A stretch of DNA of 54,449 nucleotides. It comes from Candidatus Staskawiczbacteria bacterium. GTDB taxonomy: Bacteria; Patescibacteria; Paceibacteria; Paceibacterales; Staskawiczbacteraceae. The notes under the pieces are model-generated. The model saw only the letters and a program-made list of their open reading frames with translations, was not told where the DNA came from and did no database searches. Below, in pieces: positions 37,964 to 48,000 of this stretch. The stretch covers positions 1-54,449 of the forward strand of contig CAILLM010000005.1 in NCBI GenBank assembly GCA_903835075.1, read 5' to 3'. The position numbers were made by a program, and so were the translations under genes. Numbering within the stretch: the first letter of the stretch is position 1; each line of letters opens with the position of its first letter.

Positions 37964-39937
37964 ATGCAAAAATTTTTCTCTTTTTTAAAACAAAATAAAA
38001 TATTGTTTTTTGTGCTATTGGGATTATTTGTGTGGACAGGGTTACTATGCGTCCCAAGCTACGCAAAAGGGTTTGCAGGGTCTCCTCCTAGCTCCGCAGA
38101 CACTCTGATGAATTCTGTACCAGCAGTGCCATCAGACCTTGCAGAAGACCTAACTTTAGATTGGAAAGAAGTTCTTAATCCATTAAACCTTATGGCTGCT
38201 GCGGGAATGGCTGTTGTAGATGGGTCTTATAGAATTTCACAATATTGTGCTTATGCCCTTGATTACACACTTAAAAATATTTTACGTGCACCAATCACCA
38301 CAAAAGATGCTGGATTTTTAGATGCATGGGCGCAAATAAGAAATTTGGGCAATATGCTAATTGTATTGGGGTTTGTTGTTGTAGGTATTGCAACAGCGCT
38401 AAGAATTCAAACCTATGCTGCAACAAAACTTTTGTGGCCATTAATCTTGGTGGCTATTTTAGTTAATTTTTCGGGATTATTTTGTGGGTTAATAATTGAT
38501 GCATCAAACTTAGTAACCACAGGGCTGATGCAAACTAAGTTAGATACAAATGTTAACCAAAGCCAAGCTCCCGTGCAAATTGGTGGGGCTACTCACAAAG
38601 GCACGCTAGATACAATTTCTACAACACTAGTAAAAGAAATTAAATACACTTCTGTAAAAATCCTTAATCATGATTTATTTGATAAAGGGTTAGCAATGTT
38701 TTTTGTGGGATGCTGTTTATTTGGATTTGTATATTTAGGAATGGCTTTTACTTTCCTTTATTTAACAGTTTTACTTATAGCTAGATATGTTGTGCTAATA
38801 ATGTTATTTATACTTTCACCGTTAGCTTTTACTTTTTGGGTTTTTCCTGCCTCTCAACATTTATGGAAAGAATGGTGGAATCATTTTGTAAAATGGTCAT
38901 TTGTGGGAGTGTTTGGAGCATTTGTCCTTTTCCTCACAAATATAATATTGAGCCAACAAGCCCTTTTAAAAAGTGGAGCAACAAACATGACAGATTTTGC
39001 TCAAATGGGTCCGCTGTTTATTCAAATTATTATTGTTTTAGGATTTATGGCCATTGGATTTAAAATGACAGCTAAGAGTTCGGGCATTGCGTCTATGGCC
39101 ACTGGCGCTGTTTTGGGACTAGCAACTGGCGGAGCAGCTTTAGCAGCTGGATCAGTTGGAAAAGGAGCTAGCTTCTTATCAAATAAAACAGGGTTATCAA
39201 GGGTTGGCAGTAGAATAGGCAATAGCACTGGTAGGCTTGCAGAAAGATTTGGTCTCCGTCAAGAAGGAACTACCGCAGCCGCAGCAGCCAAACAAATGAA
39301 GTCCAAACAAGATTCTATTGGTAATTTAGACCTTGATAGGCAAGCTACATTGGCTGGAGGAAGTGCAATGAGTCATAATGCAGCTCAAGACAAAGTTGCA
39401 GCCATACAAAATTTAGCCAAAACTGGAAATATGCATAGGCTTGGTACTATAGATCAACAAAGAAATGCACTTTCCTATGCCCAAAGCTATATGAGAAGCA
39501 GGGGCGTAGACACGTCTGGATTTATGAGTGATGCAGAAAAATCAGATCCTAGGTTAAGAGCAGCCAACAATGTAAGAATTGAAAATGAAATGAGAGATAA
39601 CTTGCCTGCAATTCCTGCCAATGTTACTGGCGCCGCCAGAACAGTGGCAATAGAACAAAGGAGAAGCGCTGCTCAACACAATATCATAGCCCAAGGATTT
39701 GCTGATGCCAAAACCCCTGATATAAGAGGTTTCCATCCAAATGTATTACGATCAGACGAGTTTATAGAGAACACAAGCGCCAATAAAATTGAAAGGGCAG
39801 CAGCAGGAATGTCCACATCACAAGTTAATGCCCTTAGAGATCATTTAGCTGCTAATAGCCACTTAAACAATCTAATAACCAATAACCCGGGGAACCAAGA
39901 ATTAGCGCAAACACACGCGACCATCGCGGGATTATAA
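37964..39937 (+). CDS. TrbL/VirB6-like polytopic membrane protein
   Basis: A 657-residue protein. The signal or membrane segment is at about 14-34, the periplasmic region at about 35-75, and about six hydrophobic segments lie between 120 and 370 (for example NMLIVLGFVVVGIATALRI, WPLILVAILVNFSGLFCGLI, LTVLLIARYVVLIMLFILSP). A soluble, Ala/Gln/Asn-rich tail follows (about 400-657). This is the layout of the inner-membrane channel component VirB6/TrbL of type IV secretion systems. It starts the plus-strand cluster continued at 42102 (PrgI) and 43179 (VirB4). The tail could interact with cytoplasmic partners. Confidence 0.8.
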   Translation: MQKFFSFLKQNKILFFVLLGLFVWTGLLCVPSYAKGFAGSPPSSADTLMNSVPAVPSDLAEDLTLDWKEVLNPLNLMAAAGMAVVDGSYRISQYCAYALDYTLKNILRAPITTKDAGFLDAWAQIRNLGNMLIVLGFVVVGIATALRIQTYAATKLLWPLILVAILVNFSGLFCGLIIDASNLVTTGLMQTKLDTNVNQSQAPVQIGGATHKGTLDTISTTLVKEIKYTSVKILNHDLFDKGLAMFFVGCCLFGFVYLGMAFTFLYLTVLLIARYVVLIMLFILSPLAFTFWVFPASQHLWKEWWNHFVKWSFVGVFGAFVLFLTNIILSQQALLKSGATNMTDFAQMGPLFIQIIIVLGFMAIGFKMTAKSSGIASMATGAVLGLATGGAALAAGSVGKGASFLSNKTGLSRVGSRIGNSTGRLAERFGLRQEGTTAAAAAKQMKSKQDSIGNLDLDRQATLAGGSAMSHNAAQDKVAAIQNLAKTGNMHRLGTIDQQRNALSYAQSYMRSRGVDTSGFMSDAEKSDPRLRAANNVRIENEMRDNLPAIPANVTGAARTVAIEQRRSAAQHNIIAQGFADAKTPDIRGFHPNVLRSDEFIENTSANKIERAAAGMSTSQVNALRDHLAANSHLNNLITNNPGNQELAQTHATIAGL

Positions 39938-39953
39938 TTTAATTTAAACTTAC

Positions 39954-40490
39954 ATGGAAAACACAAATCAAAGAATAATTTTTGAGGTGCCAGAAGATAC
40001 AACTTCAGCAAAAATAATTTATGATATTTTAAAAGAAAACAACATTACAGAAAAAACTGCTCAAGATCTTTTCAATAAAGCAGCCGTTATTATTAAGGCC
40101 ACAAAAGATGTTTTTGACAAAAAAATAACAGAAGATAAAATGTCTGAACTTTTGCAAAATGAGTTAAAAATTTCTAAAGATGTGGCTGGCGCTATAATAA
40201 AAGAAATAAAAGAAAAATTATTGCCTTTGGCAAAAAAAGTAAATATTCCAAGCGACAAGGTGGAAACAAACACGCCAAGTTTTTTTAATGCAGATGAAAC
40301 AAAAATAGAGCTTCCACCAGAAATTGAAAAAAATATTGCAGAACGTCCATCTGTTACAGAATCAGAAAATAGTGTTATTAATACTGTTGTAAAAAAAACT
40401 CCAAGAATTAAAAAAATTCCACCAACAGTTTCTGTGCCACCAACAACGCAACCAAGCAAACCAGATAATTATCGTGAACCAATAGAATAA
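39954..40490 (+). CDS. Hypothetical protein of the secretion-like cluster
   Basis: A 178-residue soluble protein. Residues about 1-95 form an alpha-helical domain (FEVPEDTTSAKIIYDILKEN and later ELLQNELKISKDVAGAIIKE). The C-terminal 70 residues are Pro/Thr/Lys-rich and probably disordered (IKKIPPTVSVPPTTQPSKPD). No known family is recognised. It is 16 bases after the VirB6-like gene and ends at a strong terminator, so the two form a unit cut off from the rest of the cluster by the reverse-oriented SPFH gene. Confidence 0.7.
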   Translation: MENTNQRIIFEVPEDTTSAKIIYDILKENNITEKTAQDLFNKAAVIIKATKDVFDKKITEDKMSELLQNELKISKDVAGAIIKEIKEKLLPLAKKVNIPSDKVETNTPSFFNADETKIELPPEIEKNIAERPSVTESENSVINTVVKKTPRIKKIPPTVSVPPTTQPSKPDNYREPIE

Positions 40491-40496
40491 AAAAAT

Positions 40497-40519
40497 ACTT
40501 GTGCTGATTTTATCAAAGT
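40497..40519 (-). repeat. Dispersed repeat beside the SPFH gene
   Basis: ACTTGTGCTGATTTTATCAA then AGT, continuing into TATAAAAAAATAGGG. It matches 33813-33845 beside the propeller gene at most positions, including the continuation. Confidence 0.65.
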
Positions 40520-40530
40520 ATAAAAAAATA

Positions 40531-40556
40531 GGGAAGCGTGATTGCTTCCCTTTTTT
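40531..40556. terminator. Terminator between convergent genes
   Basis: GGGAAGC and GCTTCCC (perfect 7-bp stem, 6-base loop) followed by T6, with an A-run on the other side. It ends the 39954 gene and may also stop transcripts from the SPFH gene. Two more hairpins follow (40563-40581, and CTGTTCTGCGG with CCGCAGAACAG at 40638-40670). Confidence 0.88.
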
Positions 40557-40683
40557 GATGCTCTGTCTTTATTAAAGACAGCTTCTGGCTTTCATCTAGC
40601 CCTTTGATTTTTTTGTTGATTGTTTTGAGAGGTTTCCCTGTTCTGCGGAAGTTGTGCTCCCGCAGAACAGGATTGGCACCCGA

Positions 40684-41892
40684 TTAGTCGTAGCGATTTA
40701 TCGGGCGGTCTGGCTCGGGTTCGGGGTCGGGCGTTGGCGGCAGTCCATCGTCGTCGTCGTCATCTGGTGGCAAGGTCACGCGCGGGTTGCGCGGATTTTG
40801 CTGGTTGGCGTTGCGTGGGGGCCTTGGCCCGCCACGTCCCGCACCAGCAAATACACCTGCTCCACCACCACCAAGCGACAACACACTGATACCATCGGGG
40901 AGCGGGCCACCACCGCTTGATATGTCGGTTTCAACCCGAGAGAAGTTACTTGCCAAAGCTTTGGTCCGCAGGTCTTCCAACGCTCTTTCTTTGCGTTGGT
41001 ATTCACCGCTGGTTTTCAGCTCGGCAACAACTTCTTCCTCGGGTTTACCGCCAGAGTGGGCAACGTGTCGAGCAACCCATTTTTCCATCATCAAGTCAAT
41101 GGGGTCACCAATACGGGCGGCCTCACCTTGAGCAATGAGTTCTTGCTGGCTTCGGGCTTTTTTGGCCGCCTGATAGGCGGGGTCCAATTCGACGGATTTG
41201 ACAACAATAGAATTTGGAACAATTTCCAAACCCCAGTCATCTCGTGCTTCGTCAAAAGACCCCGTGAGTTTCAATTTCTTGAGCTCCTTCCACATGGCAA
41301 CACCATTACCCTTGGCCGACTGGACGTGGTTGACATCCCCGCTGAATACCCATGCGCGCAAGGCGCCATCTTGGCGGTCTTCCACCGCTTCCCTGACGAC
41401 ATTACGGGGAGAGACAAATAGGAATTTCCGAGGGTTGATGACCCTCATTTTGGAAGTGAATTTTACATCCACCCCAACACTCCCTGGTTGTTCTCCTGGG
41501 ACAGCAGGTGGCTCGGTGGTTTCAGCCTCAGAGGTAAAGGGGTTTGACGCCACATCACCTAAGCGGATATAAACACCTTCTCCAAATCCGTCTATCTCAT
41601 TATAATCAAGGTATTTAGCCGGCTTTACAAATGGCCAGAAGTAGACAATCCAACCGCCGAAGCGGAGGATGTGGAAACAACTGCCATAACTGTTAGGGCC
41701 AGGGCCAGCAACAATGTCGCCGTCAGCGTTGAAATGATGCTCAGCAAACTCCATTGCACAAAGCACAAACCTGCCACGGCTTTTAAATATTACCGCATAC
41801 CCCTCTTGAACTGTCAGAAATCTGACAATAAAGAATGGGGATGCAATAACACATAGGCCGATAAACCAAATCAAAATATACAATAAGAACAT
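40684..41892 (-). CDS. SPFH/Band 7-like membrane protein
   Basis: A 402-residue protein. The N-terminal membrane segment (about 3-26) and following VQEGYAVIFKSRGRFVL suggest the SPFH (stomatin/prohibitin/flotillin) start. VDVKFTSKMRVINPRKFLFV is near 158-177, a central DWGLEIVPNSIVVKSVELDP (about 240-259) resembles the end of the SPFH core, and a helical QAAKKARSQQELIAQGEAAR segment follows, as in that superfamily. The C terminus is Gly- then Pro/Asp-rich (DDDDDDGLPPTPDPEPEPD). It is G+C-rich relative to its neighbours, with a near-consensus promoter. It lies in reverse orientation between secretion-cluster genes, so insertion is likely. Membrane-scaffold function is the family expectation; assignment is moderate. 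Confidence 0.7.
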   Translation of the reverse strand: MFLLYILIWFIGLCVIASPFFIVRFLTVQEGYAVIFKSRGRFVLCAMEFAEHHFNADGDIVAGPGPNSYGSCFHILRFGGWIVYFWPFVKPAKYLDYNEIDGFGEGVYIRLGDVASNPFTSEAETTEPPAVPGEQPGSVGVDVKFTSKMRVINPRKFLFVSPRNVVREAVEDRQDGALRAWVFSGDVNHVQSAKGNGVAMWKELKKLKLTGSFDEARDDWGLEIVPNSIVVKSVELDPAYQAAKKARSQQELIAQGEAARIGDPIDLMMEKWVARHVAHSGGKPEEEVVAELKTSGEYQRKERALEDLRTKALASNFSRVETDISSGGGPLPDGISVLSLGGGGAGVFAGAGRGGPRPPRNANQQNPRNPRVTLPPDDDDDDGLPPTPDPEPEPDRPINRYD

Positions 41893-41972
41893 GGTTGACT
41901 CTCGCTTTCTTTTAGTTTCTCAAACAATCAAATAAGCACTTCGCACGGGACCGCCCCGCACAGAAACACTAT

Positions 41973-42000
41973 TTGACAAGGTTCTCGAATGCTTTACTAT
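41973..42000 (+). promoter_or_regulatory. Plus-strand promoter toward the PrgI operon
   Basis: TTGACA (41973-41978), a 16-base spacer, then TACTAT (41995-42000). Its -10 overlaps, base for base, the -10 of the opposite promoter at 41996-42001. Confidence 0.55.
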
Positions 42001-42024
42001 ATCATATTAACACAACACTGTCAA
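41996..42024 (-). promoter_or_regulatory. Promoter of the SPFH gene
   Basis: On the minus strand TTGACA (42024-42019), a 17-base spacer, then TATAGT (42001-41996). This is close to consensus, about 100 bases from the start codon. Confidence 0.75.
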
Positions 42025-42042
42025 GGTGTTGAGAAACCATTG

Positions 42043-42072
42043 TTGCTCTTGTCTTTTTATACATGTTATAAT
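42043..42072 (+). promoter_or_regulatory. Second plus-strand promoter of the PrgI operon
   Basis: TTGCTC (42043-42048), an 18-base spacer, then an extended -10, TGTTATAAT (42064-42072), 29 bases before the prgI ATG. Confidence 0.65.
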
Positions 42073-42101
42073 AGAAGAATTTAAAATTATAGATTAATTT
42101 T

Positions 42102-42509
42102 ATGGAACAATATCCTATACCACAATTTATTGAACAAGAAAGTAGAATTGCTTTCTTTATTTCATTTAGACAGTTTTTCTACTTGGTGGGGGCGGGGGTT
42201 CTTTGCTTTTTTCTATATTTTACTTTGCCTCGCATTATTTTTTATATCGCTTCGGCAGTTATTGCTGTTGCCTCGGTAATTCTTGCATTTGGAACAATAA
42301 ATGGCACGCCCATTTTGAATGTAATTTTAGGGTCAATTGGTTTTTCATTTGGTGGTAAAAATTACACTTGGAGTAAAAAAGAATCGCCATATCCTTTCAA
42401 GCCAATTCAACGAACCCAAATTAAAAAAATAGATTCAGGGCCAGTTTTAAAAGCACAAAACAGCCAACTAAAAAGAACAAAAACTTTAATTGATTTAAAA
42501 ACAAAATAA
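42102..42509 (+). CDS. PrgI family protein
   Basis: A 135-residue inner-membrane protein of the PrgI family (VirB3-like partner in Gram-positive-type conjugation systems). It starts with MEQYPIPQFIEQESRIAFFI, the usual PQFI-E opening, followed by two adjacent membrane helices (about 24-45 and 47-68), then a short basic tail. It immediately precedes the TraC/VirB4 genes, which is the conserved order. It is probably required to recruit or stabilise the VirB4 ATPase at the membrane channel. Confidence 0.87.
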   Translation: MEQYPIPQFIEQESRIAFFISFRQFFYLVGAGVLCFFLYFTLPRIIFYIASAVIAVASVILAFGTINGTPILNVILGSIGFSFGGKNYTWSKKESPYPFKPIQRTQIKKIDSGPVLKAQNSQLKRTKTLIDLKTK

Positions 42510-42510
42510 T

Positions 42511-43167
42511 ATGGCAGAATCAGCAACGCAAGCATTTTTAGAAATACAAGATATTAGAGAGGGAGTTTTACTTTTGAAAAATAATTCTATTAGAGGAATT
42601 TTGATGACCTCTTCAATAAACTTTGCTTTAAAATCTGAAGAAGAGCAAACAGCAACAATATTTGCTTTTCAAAACTTTTTAAATTCCTTAGACTTTTTTT
42701 GCCAAATTGTTATTCAATCAAGAAATATAAATATCACTCCATATTTAGACAGTTTAAAAGATTTGGAAGAAAAACAAACCAACGAATTACTAAAAAAACA
42801 AACTTCTTCTTATCGAGAATTTATAAAAGAAATGGTGGTGGGGGACGTGGTTATGACTAAAAGTTTTTACATTGTGGTGCCATATAATTTGATGGAAATC
42901 TTTGGAGTAAAGGGCGCTCAGAAAAATTTTGGCATGGTAGCTGGAAGTAGTGCAAACAGCAAACCAATGTCTGATGATGATTTCCAAAGATGTAAATCAC
43001 AACTATGGCAAAGAATGGAATATATTTCTATGGGACTAAGAAGATGTGGGCTAGAAGCTGTTCCGTTAACAACTCCAGAACTTATAGAGTTGTTTTGGTC
43101 TATTCATCATCCTGACCAAGCAGAAATTGGATATTACCCAGAAATATTACCAGAGTTACTTAAGTAA
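42511..43167 (+). CDS. TraC-like/VirB4 N-terminal domain protein
   Basis: A 218-residue soluble protein resembling the N-terminal domain of VirB4/TraC ATPases, encoded separately (QAFLEIQDIREGVLLLKNNS and IRGILMTSSINFALKSEEEQ near 6-45; FLNSLDFFCQIVIQSRNINI near 56-75). It begins one base after the prgI stop and ends 11 bases before the VirB4 gene. The ATPase is thus split into a stand-alone N-domain and a larger ATPase subunit. The start ATG fits the beginning of the conserved domain. Confidence 0.82.
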   Translation: MAESATQAFLEIQDIREGVLLLKNNSIRGILMTSSINFALKSEEEQTATIFAFQNFLNSLDFFCQIVIQSRNINITPYLDSLKDLEEKQTNELLKKQTSSYREFIKEMVVGDVVMTKSFYIVVPYNLMEIFGVKGAQKNFGMVAGSSANSKPMSDDDFQRCKSQLWQRMEYISMGLRRCGLEAVPLTTPELIELFWSIHHPDQAEIGYYPEILPELLK

Positions 43168-43178
43168 TACAAAAAACT

Positions 43179-44984
43179 ATGAAATTTTTAGATAATCTTT
43201 TAGGTAAAAAAGAGCAAGACCTTACTGAGCAAATTTTTCAAGAAGAAGCTTTTGATGTAAAAGATATTATTGCTCCGCCATATATTGGGGTTTTGCAAGA
43301 CCACATAAAATTGGGCGAGCGTTTGGCAAAATCTTTTTTTGTTTTTTCTTATCCCCGTTATTTAAACACTGGATGGTTTTCACCTGTTATAGATTTAAAC
43401 ACTCCAATGGACATTTCATTTTTTATACATCCTGTAAGTTCAGAATTAATTTTAAAAAAATTAAGAAAAAAAGTTACGGAAGTTTCTTCAGAATTGTTGG
43501 AAAGGGAAGAGAAGGGCTTGATTAGAGATCCTGCTTTGGAAACCGCTTACAAAGACATTGAAACATTAAGAGATAACTTAATGACTGCTCAAGAAAAAAT
43601 GTTTCGGCTGGGTTTATATATTACAATTTATGAAACTTCTGAAAAAGAATTACGCGACACTGAGCTTACTTTAAGATCAATTTTTGAATCTAGATTAATT
43701 TATATTAAGCCTGCATTGTTTAAACAAAAAGAAGGATTTATTTCTTGCAACCCATATGGAATGGATTTAATTAATGTTCACACTCCAATGGATACGGCCC
43801 CACTTTCAACTTGTTTCCCATTTATTTGTTTTGACCTAAGTTCTAATGAAGGAATTTTATATGGCATAAATAGACATAATAATTCTTTAGTTTTATTTGA
43901 TAGATTTAGTTTGGAAAATGCTAACATGGTTGTTTTTGCTAAAGCTGGTTCTGGAAAGTCTTATGCAATTAAACTAGAAATTTTAAGATATTTAATGCAA
44001 GGCGTGGACGTAATTATTATTGACCCAGAAAATGAATATGAAGTTTTGGCTGATTCTGTTGGCGGTTCATTTTTAAAAATTTCTTTAACTTCTGCAAATC
44101 ACTTAAACCCTTTTGATTTACCCGTGCCTGGGCCAGATGATAATCCTCAAGATATTTTAAGATCTAATGTTATCAACTTGGTTGGACTTTTGCGAATTAT
44201 GTTGGGCGGGCTAACGCCAGAAGAAGACAGTATTTTAGATGAAGCTTTAACACAAACATATGCTGTGCGTGATATTACTGCTGAATCAGATCCAAAAACC
44301 TGGGCAAACAATACTCCGCTCATGTCTGACTTCCAAGAAATTTTAGAAAGTATGACTGGTACAGAATCTTTGGTAAAACGTATTGGTAAATTTACTAAAG
44401 GAACTTTTGCTGATTTCTTTAACCAACAATCTAATATTTCTTTAGACAAAAACTTTGTTGTTTTTGGAATAAGAGACATGGAAGAATCTTTAAGGCCAAT
44501 TGCTTTATACATTGTTATGAGATATATTTGGAACATTGTAAGATCAAAATTGAAAAAAAGAATTTTAGTTATTGATGAAGCTTGGTGGCTTATGCAATCA
44601 GCTGACGGAGCATCATTTCTTTTTGGTCTTGTAAAAAGAGGAAGAAAATATTGGCTGGGAGTTACAACAATTACTCAGGATGTGTCTGACTTTATGAAGT
44701 CTGATTATGGCAAGGCAATTATTACAAACTCTTCATTACAACTTTTAATGAAACAATCTACTGCTGACATTGATACTGTGCAAAAAGTTTTTAATTTAAC
44801 AGAACAGGAAAAATATTTATTGTTGGGAGCATCAATTGGAGAAGGATTATTTTTCGCAGGTAAAAAACATGTGTTTCTTTCTGTTGTTGCCAGCCAAACA
44901 GAAAACCAAATAATCACAACTAACCCACAAGAAGTTTTAGCAAATAGGGAAGCGAAGAAAAATCTGGAATCATCAAAAAATTAA
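43179..44984 (+). CDS. virB4: VirB4/TraC-type conjugation ATPase
   Basis: A 601-residue ATPase that powers assembly or substrate movement in type IV secretion-like systems. It has Walker A VFAKAGSGKSYAIKLE (about 245-260), the segment VIIIDPENEYEVLADSVGGS after it (about 273-292), Walker B RILVIDEAWWLMQSADGASF (about 462-481) and the RKYWLGVTTITQD motif that follows. The N-terminal part (about 1-230) is the family's partner-contact region. The full-length partner N-domain protein is encoded just upstream. No VirD4 coupling protein or relaxase is seen in the window, so conjugative DNA export is not established. Confidence 0.92.
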   Translation: MKFLDNLLGKKEQDLTEQIFQEEAFDVKDIIAPPYIGVLQDHIKLGERLAKSFFVFSYPRYLNTGWFSPVIDLNTPMDISFFIHPVSSELILKKLRKKVTEVSSELLEREEKGLIRDPALETAYKDIETLRDNLMTAQEKMFRLGLYITIYETSEKELRDTELTLRSIFESRLIYIKPALFKQKEGFISCNPYGMDLINVHTPMDTAPLSTCFPFICFDLSSNEGILYGINRHNNSLVLFDRFSLENANMVVFAKAGSGKSYAIKLEILRYLMQGVDVIIIDPENEYEVLADSVGGSFLKISLTSANHLNPFDLPVPGPDDNPQDILRSNVINLVGLLRIMLGGLTPEEDSILDEALTQTYAVRDITAESDPKTWANNTPLMSDFQEILESMTGTESLVKRIGKFTKGTFADFFNQQSNISLDKNFVVFGIRDMEESLRPIALYIVMRYIWNIVRSKLKKRILVIDEAWWLMQSADGASFLFGLVKRGRKYWLGVTTITQDVSDFMKSDYGKAIITNSSLQLLMKQSTADIDTVQKVFNLTEQEKYLLLGASIGEGLFFAGKKHVFLSVVASQTENQIITTNPQEVLANREAKKNLESSKN

Positions 44985-45002
44985 ATTTTAAAAATACAAT
45001 AC

Positions 45003-48000
45003 GTGGCAAATTTTCTTAAAAATTTTTTTTCTTTTTGTTGCTTATGCAGTGTTTTTTTGTTAAAAGCAGAATTGGTTTTTGCACTAGAAGTTAAGTACCC
45101 AGATATTTTAGGGAAGTCTTTAGATGACAGCTCCACATTAGGAAATTTTGTTTGCTATTTATTTAATGCAGGAGTTTCTTTGGCAATCACAATTGCTGTT
45201 TGTACAATAGTCTATGGAGCAATTTATTATATAATTTCTTATGGGCGGGGGAGTTTTACTAGTGAAGCCAAGGACTGGATAAAGTCAGGGATTTTGGGAA
45301 TGCTGATAATTGTATGCGCTTCTCTAATTCTTTACACCATAAACCCAGATGTAAAAACTTGTAAAATTTCTTTATTGGCCAATGCCACTCTTCCAAATAT
45401 TTTTGGCACTATTCCTGCATCATCAACACCCGTGTCTGCTGCTACTTATAATGAAATTCCTGTTGGAACTTTAGTTGAAAATCTTTTAACAAGAACCTCT
45501 ATTTTTGCTTCTTATGATAAATATGGAGATATTGTTATGCCAGATCCCAGCCAATCAACAGGGGGTAATAGCCAGCCTAGTAATCCCTATGTAAATGAAG
45601 ACCGAGTAACAGGCTTGAGACAAATGATAGAAGGAGCGCAAAGAAAAGCCCGCGTAGCTGCTGAGTTGTCAGATGAAATAACCAAGTTAATGAACACCTG
45701 CTCTTGCAGAATAAAAGATGCAAACGGAAAAGATACTGGCAAAAGTAAGTGTGACCCAACCTGCGACCCTGCCAATGGGGGATGCCCAGTAAAAGGCTCT
45801 TGTCCTGGCGGTTCTTGTGATGCCAAGGGTGCTTGTTTTGGTGGATCATGCAAGCCGTCATATTCTTCGCCCGATTGTTGCCCTACGGGTGTCAAAGAAA
45901 AAATTGAGCATGGTCCCATATATGTACATATTGATGTTAACAAAGACCCAGATAACAATACACAAGTTACCTGTGATGTTCCATGTACAGAAGATTCTGA
46001 CTGCCAGTCGGCAGGATCAAAAGAATTGAATAGAACTAATACCAAAGAAACAATGGGGCCATCTTGCGACCCCGATACCCATACCTGCGGGGTAAAATAT
46101 AAAGGACTAGATGAGTTTAGGTGCCCGCTATCTTCTCAAGACAAAAAAATGCAAAAGTGTGAAGACATAATGCCCATAATTTCTACAGCAGCCACAAGTG
46201 CGGGCAATATTGGTGTTGTGCAAATATATCCTGATAAATGGTATAAGTTAACTTTGTGGCAACAATTAAAATGGTTTCAAGAATATATTTTAGCCTGGTC
46301 AGACACTTTTGGTTTGCATGCAGATATACAAAATTTACAATCTGCAAGACAAAAAATAAGCCAATGTCATCGCTTAGTAGCTGCCACAGACATGTTAAAA
46401 AGTAATGAGGTTTTAAGTCTACAAAAACAAGTTATAATTAAAAGCCCAACCCAACTTGTTGATTTTTCAAGTGGAAAAACAATAAATTCTTCACAATATT
46501 GTACGGGCTTTAATTATGACAAGTCTGATTGTTTAGGAAATTGTAACAAACAATGCCCAGATTCTGGCGCTACAAGTGCTTATGCAGAATGCAAAGATGC
46601 CTCTTGTTTAACAAATGCTTTCAAAACAAAAAAGTGCAATGACGGGACTGATTTTAACAGTTGTTTAAAAACCTGCCAAGATGATTGCGCGAAAGATTGT
46701 GTATCACACTATCCGGGTTGCTCTCCAGAAAGAAGCGCTTGCGAACAACAATGTGAAAGTAGTGGTCAATGTGCCATAGATAATGCTGACAAATGCTTAT
46801 TTGCTTCTGTTGGGGGAGTCACAGCTTGTGCAAAAAATAATGCCGACGATTCTTCTGCTTTTAACGCTTGTATTTATAAAAGTAACACTTGTATAAATGG
46901 CTCCAAACAACATTCTGGTTATCCAGATTGTATAAGCAATTTTAATGATTTAGATAAAAAATGCTCAACACTTAAAGACTTAACCAGTTGCATAGCCGAG
47001 AAACAAAATGGTGTCTGTATGTGGCTTGGAGATTCTTGCGGAGGATTTTCTAAATCTGTAAAAACTACTGATCCTCTTTATTGTTCGAATCTTACAGGAA
47101 AAAACACTTGTGAAGGGGCAGGATGTATTTGGTCACCTGCGCATTGCCTTGTAGGAAACTTATTTCCAGATAGCCAAGTATATTCTGCTACATATCTTTA
47201 TGAAAACCCCAATAATCAAAAGTGCCCAATAGGTCAAACCAAAAATCCTCAAACAAATGTCAACGGCCTTGTATCTTCTTTGTGTGTAAATATATATCCA
47301 GAAACCGCTAAATGTCCAGCCAGTGCATCTTCTGGATGCCCAACTTGTCCATGCGGTAAAATAGATGAGCCTTTTGGATTTCTTGTGCCAAATAGAAGCA
47401 CGGCCGTTGCCTATAAAAAATGCACAAACAGTGGCCAATGCGCAAAAGATCAAATTTGTATACAAAAGGTGTGCATGAGTAATGGAAAAGAAAATATTCC
47501 TTGCAAAACCGACGCTCAATGTTGTAAAACAGGAGAAACTTGCTCAACCACAAAACATGTTTGCGTAACTAACGCAGGTGACGAAGGCTATGTTGTTAAA
47601 ACTCCAAATATTACTGTTTACCAAATGGTAAGCCCTCAGTGTAACGGATATGCTTATAATGATGACCCCCTAACTTATTATTGTGAAGATAATTGGTGGA
47701 ATGATTTCTATAAAGAAAAAAGTGATCCATCAACTCCAATAGGAAAAGAAAAAAATTGCAGTAAGAAAGAAGTTATTCCTATTGGTCAAACAATTGATAA
47801 CTCTTTGGCTTGGACTAAAACAATTTTAAAAGTACCAGAGACAACATCAAAATTAATCCAACCACTACTTGACCAGATGAAAAAAATGGGAAATGCAATA
47901 GAAACAGATGAGTCAAAAAATCCCTACCCGCAAGTAGCAAATTATTGTAAGTGCGGAGCACAATTTGAAGATAATACACCCATGTGCACGAGCGGTTGCC

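Noticed and set aside
40787..41572. Several overlapping open frames on the plus strand opposite the SPFH gene
   Set aside because: Low-stop shadow frames caused by G+C-rich codons of the real minus-strand gene; no start context or family resemblance.
42511..44984. TraC-like and VirB4 genes considered as one gene broken by a frameshift
   Set aside because: There is a clean stop, an 11-base gap and a fresh ATG, both parts look intact, and the larger protein already has its own N-terminal region.
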